Source: an uncultured Selenomonadales bacterium (GTDB taxonomy: Bacteria; Bacillota; Negativicutes; Selenomonadales; Selenomonadaceae). Taken from it: 5,093 bases of DNA. The stretch is from the NCBI GenBank assembly GCA_937915725.1, contig CALGGV010000311.1, forward strand, positions 1-5,093. Direction: 5' to 3'. Positions 1-5,093 of the stretch are shown here, one piece after another. The notes under the pieces were generated by a model. The model did not search any database, was not told where the DNA came from, and worked only from the letters and a program-made list of their open reading frames with translations. Numbering within the stretch: position 1 is the stretch's first letter; each line of letters opens with the position of its first letter. The position numbers and the translations under genes are program-made.

Positions 1-625
1 GGCTTTAAGAGGGCGTACCAAATTAAAAATTAATGTTGAAGAAATTACCAACAGTACCTAGTTGAACGTGAAAACTCTCTTGAAATTGCAGATGAATTTA
101 GTGCCGCTCAAAACGGACTGACAGATACTTCAAATGCGCCGCAAACGGGCAAACTGGGAGTAGCGCATTATCTGATATTCGGAAGTCTTACGGGAATCAC
201 TACAAAAGACAGCGGAATGGGTACTACAATCGACCTTCCTGTGGGAGTTTCCGGTGGCGGAACAGGTACAAAAAGAAACGTTATAGCAGATGTTATTATT
301 CGATTTGTCAACGTTGAAACTGGAGAAATTGTTCTTTCTGTTGACGGGCGCGGCGAATCTGAAGTATACGACTCAAAATTAAGTCTTAACGTAAAGGGGC
401 AGAAAGTTTACGAAACGGACGATTCAGATGAAAGCGATAATCCAGCCCCTAAAGAAGCTACTTCGATAAGTTTAGCCAAATATGAATTTACGATAGGCAG
501 TAAAAAATACAATACAAGTTGCAAACGCAATAAAAGAAGCGGTTGAGGACGCAATTTACAATAAAAAATACGGTCTTTTAGCAGAGTTAGACGGCACGGC
601 AAAAGGAGGCAGATTTTACAAATGA
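1..625 (+). pseudogene. CsgG-family outer-membrane secretion protein, 5' partial and frameshifted
   Basis: CsgG proteins form a lipoprotein-anchored outer-membrane export channel, best known from curli secretion. The N-terminus lies left of the window. Visible in order: a VEREN motif (codons from 61) that matches the family's VER segment, then APQTGKLGVAHYLIFGSLTG, a region rich in G and T at 217-285, then NVIADVIIRFVNVETGEIV (the family's conserved core strands), and a C-terminal tail ANAIKEAVEDAIYNKKYGLL. The last is read in another frame. Two lesions are needed: one base missing near 59 (frame 2 to frame 1) and one extra A in the A6 run at 502-507 (frame 1 to frame 2). After the second correction the gene runs to TGA 623-625, overlapping the next start as ATGA. 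Without correction the frame stops at 544-546. The family call is well supported by motif order; whether the gene is dead or the sequence has errors cannot be decided here. No gene symbol is given because no curli subunit genes are present. Confidence 0.82.
603..609 (+). promoter_or_regulatory. Ribosome binding site for the gene at 622
   Basis: AAGGAGG lies 12 bases upstream of ATG 622, inside the 3' end of the csgG-like gene. The long spacing and the ATGA stop/start overlap suggest translational coupling to the upstream gene. Confidence 0.7.
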
Positions 626-1509
626 AAAAGTTATTTTTAACAGCGGCGTTGCTTTTTGGTATTTTGAATTTCGGCACGGCAAATGCTGAACAACCGGCGG
701 CTGAAACTTACCGTGAAATTTTTCAATCCGGCAATTTCTATCTTAAGTTCAAAGACAAATGGGGCGAGCGAATTTTGACGGCTGAAAATGGCGTTCGTAT
801 GGAAAGAATGAGTTACAAATATGAGCGCGGCAATATGGTTTGGCTGAATCCGCTCGGCGCAATTTTTGGCGGCAAAGAAAATAAAAATCCTGAAATTATG
901 TACGCTGCAAACAAGGAAGGCGATAAATGCTATTTTCAGTTCATCGGCAAAAATCAAGCCAATTATTGTCATGAAAATAAAATTAACGACGAAAATATAA
1001 ATCCGCGCAGCGGCTGGGATAAAATTCCCCAAAAATTGGCTCTGCCGGACGAATTGGCGGTTTTTCGCTGGGATGACGCCCCCTTCAAAGTGAGAAATTC
1101 CCAAATATCCGCGCCGACTTTTCAAGAAAGTTACAAAAAAACTTTGAAAGTTAATCGTAAAGATATTGAGTGCGATTGCGATTTGTACGCTTGCGAACTC
1201 AACGGCGCAAAAAATTCCGGCATGCTCTATTACGAATTGGCTTACAACCCTGAAGGTGAATTGGTTATCGCCAAAAGTTATGTTAACAGGAACGGCAAAG
1301 ACTATGATTTAAACATTTTTGCAATAGTCGAAATTAAATCCGAAATTCCCGAAGGTATTTTCAGCGTTGATAAAACAAATATTCAATGCTACGCGCCGAG
1401 AATGGGCAATATGAACGACCTTTTGGAAAATCAAGAATCTACCGGAACTTTGAAAGATATTTTGCCGGAAGAAACAAAAACTGCTGAAACTGCGGAGGAA
1501 ACATTATGA
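622..1509 (+). CDS. Secreted protein of unknown function, intact
   Basis: I do not recognise a named family. The 295-residue product begins with a clear signal peptide: Lys-Lys, a hydrophobic stretch at residues 4-18, and a likely cleavage after Ala-Asn-Ala at residue 22. The mature part has a TYREIFQSGNFYLKFKD segment near its start that recurs in altered form in the next gene, several aromatic-rich strands, paired cysteines near residues 184-191 (CDCDLYAC), and an acidic Glu/Thr-rich tail over the last 20 residues. There is no membrane segment after the signal peptide and no lipobox Cys, so a soluble periplasmic or exported protein is most likely. It starts at ATG 622, supported by the upstream Shine-Dalgarno and by the 4-base overlap with the csgG stop; its own TGA (1507-1509) overlaps the next ATG the same way. 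It is the only undamaged protein gene in the window, which suggests it is still under selection. Function is inferred only from context beside a CsgG-type exporter. Confidence 0.93.
   Translation: MKKLFLTAALLFGILNFGTANAEQPAAETYREIFQSGNFYLKFKDKWGERILTAENGVRMERMSYKYERGNMVWLNPLGAIFGGKENKNPEIMYAANKEGDKCYFQFIGKNQANYCHENKINDENINPRSGWDKIPQKLALPDELAVFRWDDAPFKVRNSQISAPTFQESYKKTLKVNRKDIECDCDLYACELNGAKNSGMLYYELAYNPEGELVIAKSYVNRNGKDYDLNIFAIVEIKSEIPEGIFSVDKTNIQCYAPRMGNMNDLLENQESTGTLKDILPEETKTAETAEETL
1494..1498 (+). promoter_or_regulatory. Ribosome binding site for the gene at 1506
   Basis: GGAGG sits 7 bases upstream of ATG 1506 within the last codons of the preceding gene. It fixes that start, which overlaps the upstream stop as ATGA. 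Confidence 0.8.
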
Positions 1510-2252
1510 AAAAATTTTTAATATTGGCACTGCTGATTTTTTCTGTATCATTTCACGTTGAGGCGTCGCGTCTTGATTCATACCGTGAAATTTTGTTGAG
1601 CAATTCCTACACCATAAAATATAAAAATGTCACGCCCGCGCCGCGTGTAACCAGCAAAGACCGCGTCGAAGTTGACGGCAAAAAGCTTTATATGTGTCGC
1701 CTTTCAAAAAACGGCGAAGATTTTTTCTTTACCAAATATAAAACTGCAAACAAAAAAAATAACAGCAAAAAAAATAACGACGAAGAAAACAACAATGAAG
1801 AAGATAAAGGCAAATGGAAATACTTCGGCACGCGCAGAAACAGAGTTGTTGCCAATGACAAAAATTACATTGTCGAAATTTTGGACAATGTAAGTTACGG
1901 CGATGCTGATATGTCACGTTTGATTAACGCCATTCTGCCCAATTCCAATGAAAATTCTCAACAGGTTGAATATAGATTTGTTGCGCAGGGTGAAAGATGT
2001 TTGGAGGACGCGCACTTCATATTCATTCAACGGAAATGCTCCGTGCGATGAAGATGTATCGTTGTTGCCAAACGCGGCACAAAAACCAAAATTCTTTTCA
2101 AGGCAGATGGCGAGTATTATCGAATGGGCTGGGTGAACAACAGTAAATTGAAAAGTAATTCCGGCAGTACTTATGAAGATTATGGCGATTATGACGGTGA
2201 AAACGGTGAAACAGAGAAAGTACAAACCGGAGATACTATTCCAATTTCTTAA
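1506..2252 (+). pseudogene. Secreted protein related to its upstream neighbour, with two compensating frameshifts
   Basis: The product starts with a signal peptide (MKKFLILALLIFSVSFHVEA, cleavage about residue 20) followed by SYREILLSNSYTIKYKN. That matches the equivalent position of the upstream gene in spacing and residues, so the two are probably old paralogues. Residues about 79-104 are a low-complexity Lys/Asn/Glu stretch. The frame is open from 1506 to TGA 2049-2051, but the natural end is further on. One extra base near 2011 moves the frame, and one missing base near 2060 restores it, giving VVAKRGTKTKILFKADGEYY and then a Gly/Asp/Glu/Tyr-rich tail up to TAA TAA TAA beginning at 2250. 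Because the two lesions cancel, only about 17 residues are scrambled, but the stop at 2049 falls inside that stretch and removes about 67 C-terminal residues. A functional truncated protein of 181 residues is possible. No function is recognised. Confidence 0.8.
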
Positions 2253-2272
2253 TAATAAATGAAAAATCGCGC

Positions 2273-2279
2273 AGGAGGG
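2273..2279 (+). promoter_or_regulatory. Ribosome binding site for the dockerin gene
   Basis: AGGAGGG lies 7 bases upstream of ATG 2287, in the 34-base gap after the preceding stop. It is near consensus, so the start at 2287 is secure although the frame closes 25 codons later. Confidence 0.8.
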
Positions 2280-2286
2280 ATAAAAA

Positions 2287-2870
2287 ATGAAACTGTGGCA
2301 AAAATTTTCAGTGATATTTTTTATTGGTGCAATGACAATTTTTTTACCGTCTGTTAATGCCTAAACCGAGGGCGGAACTCCGCCAAGTTACACTATAAAA
2401 TCACCTCCAATTAACATTAATGATGCTCCAAAAGATAAAAACTCCGGCAACAATGAAAAAAACGGCGGTAACGAAAATTCCGGCGAACAAAAAAAACTCT
2501 GACTAAAATAAAATTTCCACTGCGCCGCCCAAAGACTCTCAAAATACACAGAGCGAAACTCTCAATTAAGAAAAAGACGATTTTGAAGAAAATTTTAATA
2601 GCGGCGTACTCGGCGATATAAACGGCGATGGCACTATTTCCAATTTTGACGTTTTTGCTTTGTTGAATTTGATAAAAGCTGAAAAAAAGGCACGGGCGAT
2701 GTAAACAACGATGGCAAAGTTAATATTTATGACGTTCACGCCTTGACAGCATATCTTGCTAATTCCATACCCCAATTAATATTATTAATGCTGATTTAAC
2801 CGGCGAAGGCAGAATCGACACTGATGATTTAAAAATTTTGACAGGCGTTATTTCTGAATTACAGCAGTAA
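2287..2870 (+). pseudogene. Small secreted dockerin-domain protein, with multiple stops and frameshifts
   Basis: Dockerins are calcium-binding modules that plug into cohesin domains and attach proteins to scaffolds or cell surfaces. The start is a signal peptide of 25 residues ending Pro-Ser-Val-Asn-Ala, and the very next codon is a stop (TAA 2362-2364). Resuming in the same frame gives a disordered linker rich in Pro, Lys, Asn and Gly. One extra A in the A8 run at 2489-2496 shifts to frame 2, which carries two more stops (TAA 2504-2506 and 2567-2569) before the dockerin region starting at 2612. A missing A in the A7 run at 2682-2688 and a missing C in the C4 run at 2770-2773 complete the reconstruction, ending at TAA 2868-2870. 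The corrected product would be about 194 residues. As read, only the signal peptide could be made, so this copy should be non-functional. Domain identity is strong; the role is unknown, and no cohesin gene is in the window. Confidence 0.82.
2612..2855 (+). repeat. Three tandem dockerin/EF-hand-like repeats
   Basis: Three protein-level repeats of about 22 residues share the dockerin calcium-loop pattern D-x-N-x-D-G-x-[IV]-x-x-x-D followed by a helix. Repeat 1 (2612-2680) begins GDINGDGTISNFDV; repeat 2 (2695-2763) begins GDVNNDGKVNIYDVHAL; repeat 3 (2790-2855) begins ADLTGEGRIDTDDLKIL and is the most divergent, with Glu replacing Asp in the loop. They lie in frames 2, 1 and 3, because one base appears lost between each pair. 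Classical type I dockerins have two such repeats. Confidence 0.85.
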
Positions 2871-2873
2871 TTT

Positions 2874-3455
2874 TTGGCTAAATTGAAAGGGGTTGTGCTT
2901 ATGCTTGCATTAATTTTTTTCCGATTTAATTTTTGTGAAGGCGAGGTAATAAAAATGTGTAACGTAAAAAATTTTTTGGCGGCAATGTTACGTGGATCAC
3001 AAAGTTACAAGCTACGATACAGGGAGCGGGCAAGCCGTCGGCTGGATAGACGCTGAAGTAGATTTGGTAAAAATTACGGAGATATCAGCAACGGCGTAGC
3101 TATAGGAACACACCCCGACAGAAATGGAAAAGTTGAAATTTTATTCTGGGCGCGTGACGTTTTTGCTGATACCAATTATTCAAACAGAAATGTACACGTC
3201 AACGGTGCCGGTTACAAAATGGGCTGGGATCCAAATTCGGTTGTAAATGGTGGCGGCGGCACAAATGCTTGCTTATCCTTGCAGTTCAAATAATTATAAA
3301 TGTAGTATTACAATTCTTGAAGAAAGAAAAGTTCGTAAAGGTGATTTAATTGGTTAAATAGAATGACTGGTAATGCAAGCGATCCACATATTCATATTTA
3401 AGTTAGAAAAAATGGTACGCCTGTTGATCCTAAAGCCGTGTTTAAAACTTGGTAA
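2874..3455 (+). pseudogene. Secreted protein with an M23 (LytM) peptidase-like C-terminus, heavily degraded
   Basis: The C-terminus, read across a -1 shift near 3361, gives RKGDLIG-stop-I(G)MTGNASDPHIHI-stop-VRKNGTPVDP. This resembles the conserved end of M23 zinc endopeptidases, which cut peptidoglycan cross-bridges: a KGD-x-IG turn, the TGN-A/S loop, the H-x-H zinc motif and the VRKNG-P-V-DP tail. In-frame TAA codons are at 3355-3357 and 3399-3401. The upstream part (about 2960-3290) needs several further one-base corrections (near 2944, 2994, 3066 and 3270). It contains GSGQAVGWIDAEVD and a Gly/Asn-rich stretch but no convincing H-x-x-x-D first zinc motif, so full-domain identity is unproven. 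The N-terminus appears to be a signal peptide starting at TTG 2874 (Ala-Lys-Leu-Lys, then hydrophobic). ATG 2901 with AAAGGGG upstream is an alternative start. The end is TAA 3453-3455. This is the most damaged gene in the window and almost certainly inactive as read. Confidence 0.5.
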
Positions 3456-3475
3456 TAATTCAAGATGTTTTAATT

Positions 3476-4209
3476 ATGAAAATTTTCAGCAACAAAAAAA
3501 TAATTGCAGCAGTTGCGATAAGCGGCGTGTTAATTTTTGGCGGCGAATTGCTCCGTGCGACGGCGATTGGAAACAGCGGCGTTAATGTCAAAGTGAACAT
3601 TGAAGGTAGCATTAATTGGAACAAAGGCGCATATTCAAATATTACGGCAGTTGGAATAATCCGCCTCGATCCGCACGGCTTGGCAATGGCACGCGAGGCG
3701 GCAATTATGGCGGCGCAAAGAAATTTAGTCGGTATTGTGCAAGTTATGCAGATTAATTCAATAACAACAATGCACGACCTTATCATAGCTGATGACAATG
3801 TAAATCGCAGAATTTAAATAATCTTAAGCCTTTGATAATGCAAGACGTTCAAAACGCAGAATACAGCGGCATTATAGTTGCCGCGTTTGGCTTGGGACTT
3901 GTAGAAACTTTTTCGCCGGTAAGTTATGATATTAACGGTCGCGCAGTTTACGGGATTGAAAATTTGCAGAATGATGCCTTGATTATCTATGAATGAATGG
4001 TAAGCTACAACATTTTGATTAATGACGAAATAGCGATTGACCGCGCCGGAAATTCTCCGCTGTTTGTTAAAGCGGTAAGCGTTCGCGACGGCAACAATTT
4101 TGTAAACAAAGTAAACGCTGTAATTTCGGCTGAAGACGCCGATAAAATTCTTCTTGTAAATGAAAAAACACATATGCTTGAGAATTGCGCAGTTGTATTT
4201 GTTAGGTAA
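3476..4209 (+). pseudogene. LPP20/FlgP-like envelope protein, one frameshift and one in-frame stop
   Basis: The N-terminus has a signal-like hydrophobic segment (residues about 8-21 after Lys-Lys) without a clear lipobox. It is followed by INWNKGAYSNITAVGIIRLD, an Ala-rich helix, AAQRNLVGIVQVMQINSITT and a DNVNRRI segment. This order (short strand motif, Ala-rich helix ending in RNL, then a V-x-I-x-S-x-TT stretch) is that of the LPP20/FlgP type of envelope protein, often found with secretion or motility genes. The frame stops at 3815-3817, where one base seems missing in TTTAAATAA. The next frame continues with YSGIIVAAFGLGLVETFSPV and NGRAVYG. An in-frame TGA (3994-3996) then precedes MVSYNILINDEIAIDRAGNS and PLFVKAVSVRDGNNF, ending ISAEDADKILLVNEKTHMLE and VFVR at TAA 4207-4209. 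Family members, as I recall them, often have Gly before the Met-Val, so GGA to TGA is possible. ATG 3476 is chosen because it begins the signal segment; its ribosome site is weak, and TTG 3449 is in the same frame. Confidence 0.65.
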
Positions 4210-4214
4210 GATTT

Positions 4215-4253
4215 TTCCCGCTCTGAGCTGAATCTTGGGGCGGGAACTTTTTT
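4215..4253 (+). terminator. Rho-independent terminator after the LPP20-like gene
   Basis: TTCCCGC (4215-4221) pairs with GCGGGAA (4240-4246), extendable through TCT/GGG wobble pairs, around an AT-rich loop, and is followed by C and six T (4248-4253). It begins 6 bases after the stop at 4209. Confidence 0.85.
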
Positions 4254-4256
4254 CAT

Positions 4257-4261
4257 AGGAG
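4257..4261 (+). promoter_or_regulatory. Ribosome binding site for the gene at 4270
   Basis: AGGAG lies 8 bases upstream of ATG 4270 and only 3 bases after the T-tract of the preceding terminator. It sets the start of the next gene. Confidence 0.75.
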
Positions 4262-4269
4262 CAATTTAA

Positions 4270-4978
4270 ATGTATATCAGCAAAAAGAAAACTTATGAAA
4301 TTTTGGCGTGCGCAATGTTGGCAATTTTTTTCTGCGGTGTCAGCGGCGTTGCAAGCGCAGAAAATGAATCAACCTCAACGATGGCGACTAAGTCATATTA
4401 ATAACTACAACAGATGAAACAAACGGATTAGATTTGGGCGAAACAGACTACGCAAAAATTGAAAAAATTTATTCTACAGAAAACACTGAATTTATCACAG
4501 GTCTTAAAATCAATGCAAAAGATATAGACAAGATTACTACTGAATCAGAATATGAAAAAAACAAAATGAAAATATTTCACTGCGGGTTTTATTGCGCGTC
4601 AGTAAATATGAATGGCATGTATTATGAGGCAAGTGTACGTTATGGTAAAGTTCGTACAGACTTTACCAGTTATATTTTCTTGTTAACTGTGAACCAACTA
4701 CTGCAAGTTACGAGGCACCAACGCCGTGTTATTCCGGACACGTTAGGGTAGGCTGGAGATATCATATTTTCCCGCAAAATATTTTGGATGTTTATGGTAT
4801 GTATTTTTTAAATAAAACAAATGGTGAAAAAGAAAATGTTTATTCCGGCATTTCTTATATTCATGAATTTACTGGCGAAAATGTAGGCAAATATATGGGC
4901 TTGAGTATTAAAAGAGCAAAACTTGATAAAAGACAAAAAAACTCTCGCTGTAAGGTCGAGAGTTTTTTTATAAATTAA
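4270..4978 (+). pseudogene. Secreted protein of unknown function, frameshifted
   Basis: I recognise no family. ATG 4270 opens a signal peptide with Lys-Lys-Lys near the start, a hydrophobic core, and a likely cleavage after Ala-Ser-Ala at residue 30. The starting frame closes at TAA 4399-4401. One missing base near 4370 moves to frame 3, where a further TAA (4389-4391, in the context Gly-Asp-stop-Val) is followed by a long open stretch with ILITTTDETNGLDLGETDYA and TDFTSYIF. A missing T in the T4 run near 4675-4678 then moves to frame 2, giving NCEPTTASYEAPTPCYSGHV, GWRYHIFPQNILDVYGMYFL and ISYIHEFTGENVGKYMGLSI. This last frame runs through the terminator hairpin to TAA 4976-4978. A tandem TGATAA at 4924-4929 in another frame, just before the hairpin, is the more natural end and would imply a further lesion. 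The Cys, Tyr and Asn-rich composition suits an exported protein. The corrected length is about 218 to 236 residues. Confidence 0.7.
4941..4969 (+). terminator. Rho-independent terminator closing the + strand unit
   Basis: ACTCTCG (4941-4947) pairs perfectly with CGAGAGT (4957-4963) around a 9-base loop, followed by six T (4964-4969). Six A (4935-4940) precede it, so it could also act on - strand transcripts coming from the tRNA. Confidence 0.9.
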
Positions 4979-4997
4979 GTACACAATTTTCATAACT

Positions 4998-5021
4998 AAA
5001 AAAGCCCGCCGGAGCGGACTT
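4998..5021 (-). terminator. Terminator of the tRNA-Leu transcript
   Basis: On the - strand AAGTCCGC and GCGGGCTT pair over 8 bp with one G-U, around TCCG, and the run of T on that strand (A at 4998-5003 on +) follows. On the + strand the G-U becomes a C-A mismatch, which supports - strand use. It lies 14 bases past the tRNA 3' end. Confidence 0.85.
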
Positions 5022-5035
5022 GAAAATTTCAAAGC

Positions 5036-5093
5036 TGGTGCGGTTGATGAGACTTGAACTCATACGCCCAAACGAGCACTACCCCCTCAAAGT
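5036..5093 (-). tRNA. tRNA-Leu (anticodon GAG), 3' part; the 5' part lies beyond the right edge
   Basis: Read on the - strand, the visible 58 bases give the 3' half of a class II tRNA. The anticodon loop is TTGAGGG with GAG at 5086-5088, and the 3' anticodon strand is GGTAG. The long variable arm pairs GCTC with GGGC. The T arm is ATGAG-TTCAAGT-CTCAT, the acceptor strand is CAACCGC, the discriminator is A and CCA is encoded. The long variable arm, A73 and GAG anticodon together specify leucine (CUC/CUU codons). Only two visible bases of the 5' anticodon strand (A and C) form standard pairs, with a third T-G, so the anticodon assignment is slightly less certain than the tRNA itself. Confidence 0.92.

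Noticed and set aside
502..511. Programmed ribosomal frameshift in the csgG-like gene at the A6 tract
   Set aside because: A6 is a possible slippery site, but comparable lesions occur in unrelated genes throughout the window, in both directions and next to nonsense codons, so general decay or sequencing error explains it better.
637..1125. A 162-codon open frame on the - strand
   Set aside because: It lies wholly antisense to the intact secreted-protein gene, lacks a ribosome site and has a composition typical of a mirrored coding frame. The other - strand frames at 408-677, 1914-2225, 3460-3798, 3814-4173, 4005-4256 and 4808-5032 are likewise antisense to reconstructed genes or terminators.
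3997..4209. A separate small gene starting at ATG 3997
   Set aside because: It is in the same frame as the upstream LPP20-like segment, directly after its TGA, has no ribosome site and completes the family C-terminus, so it is the tail of one broken gene.
2362..4391. Alternative genetic code with TAA read as glutamine
   Set aside because: TAA is also used as the terminal stop of several reconstructed genes (2250, 2868, 3453, 4207), the intact gene at 622-1509 uses CAA for most of its glutamines and has no internal TAA, and reassignment would not explain the many frameshifts.
4434..4978. Two independent short genes (4434-4751 and 4784-4978)
   Set aside because: Neither has a ribosome site, and both join smoothly to the signal peptide at 4270 with one-base corrections, so they are fragments of one gene.
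1..5093. Insertion sequence, CRISPR array, phage integrase or tRNA-associated attachment site
   Set aside because: I found no transposase or integrase motifs, no inverted terminal repeats, no regularly spaced repeats, and no copy of the tRNA 3' end elsewhere in the window.

Overview
The window looks like a stretch of diderm, low-to-moderate GC bacterial chromosome. A CsgG-family outer-membrane secretion protein implies an outer membrane. The strong AGGAGG-type ribosome binding sites, AT-rich codon use and a tRNA with an encoded CCA end would suit a diderm Firmicute such as a member of the Negativicutes, but that placement is inference and is held loosely.

Six tightly packed genes run left to right on the + strand. 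They are the 3' two thirds of a csgG-like gene (1-625), an intact gene for a secreted protein of unknown function (622-1509), a related secreted protein (1506-2252), a small secreted dockerin protein (2287-2870), a secreted protein ending in an M23 peptidase-like motif (about 2874-3455), and an LPP20/FlgP-like envelope protein (3476-4209). A rho-independent terminator follows at 4215-4253. A seventh gene for a secreted protein of unknown function (4270 to about 4978) starts directly after that hairpin and ends at a second terminator (4941-4969). On the - strand, entering from the right edge, are the 3' half of a tRNA-Leu (5036-5093, anticodon GAG) and its own terminator (4998-5021). The two transcription units therefore converge.

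The dominant feature is damage. As read, six of the seven protein genes are broken by one-base frameshifts, many of them in short homopolymers, and four of them also by in-frame stop codons. I reconstructed each by joining reading frames. Only the gene at 622-1509 is wholly open, and 622 to about 2010 contains no lesion at all. Lesions are densest from about 2010 to 3460. Either this is a decaying operon in which one gene is retained, or part of the indel load is sequencing or assembly error; the in-frame stops are harder to explain as indel error.

Functionally, all six + strand genes whose starts lie in the window begin with a signal-peptide-like segment, and the csgG-like gene encodes a potential outer-membrane export channel. 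The coherent reading is an envelope or secretion locus: a CsgG-type pore with several exported, surface or wall-acting proteins (dockerin, M23-like, LPP20-like). That joint function is inference. I see no insertion sequence, CRISPR array, integrase or attachment site.
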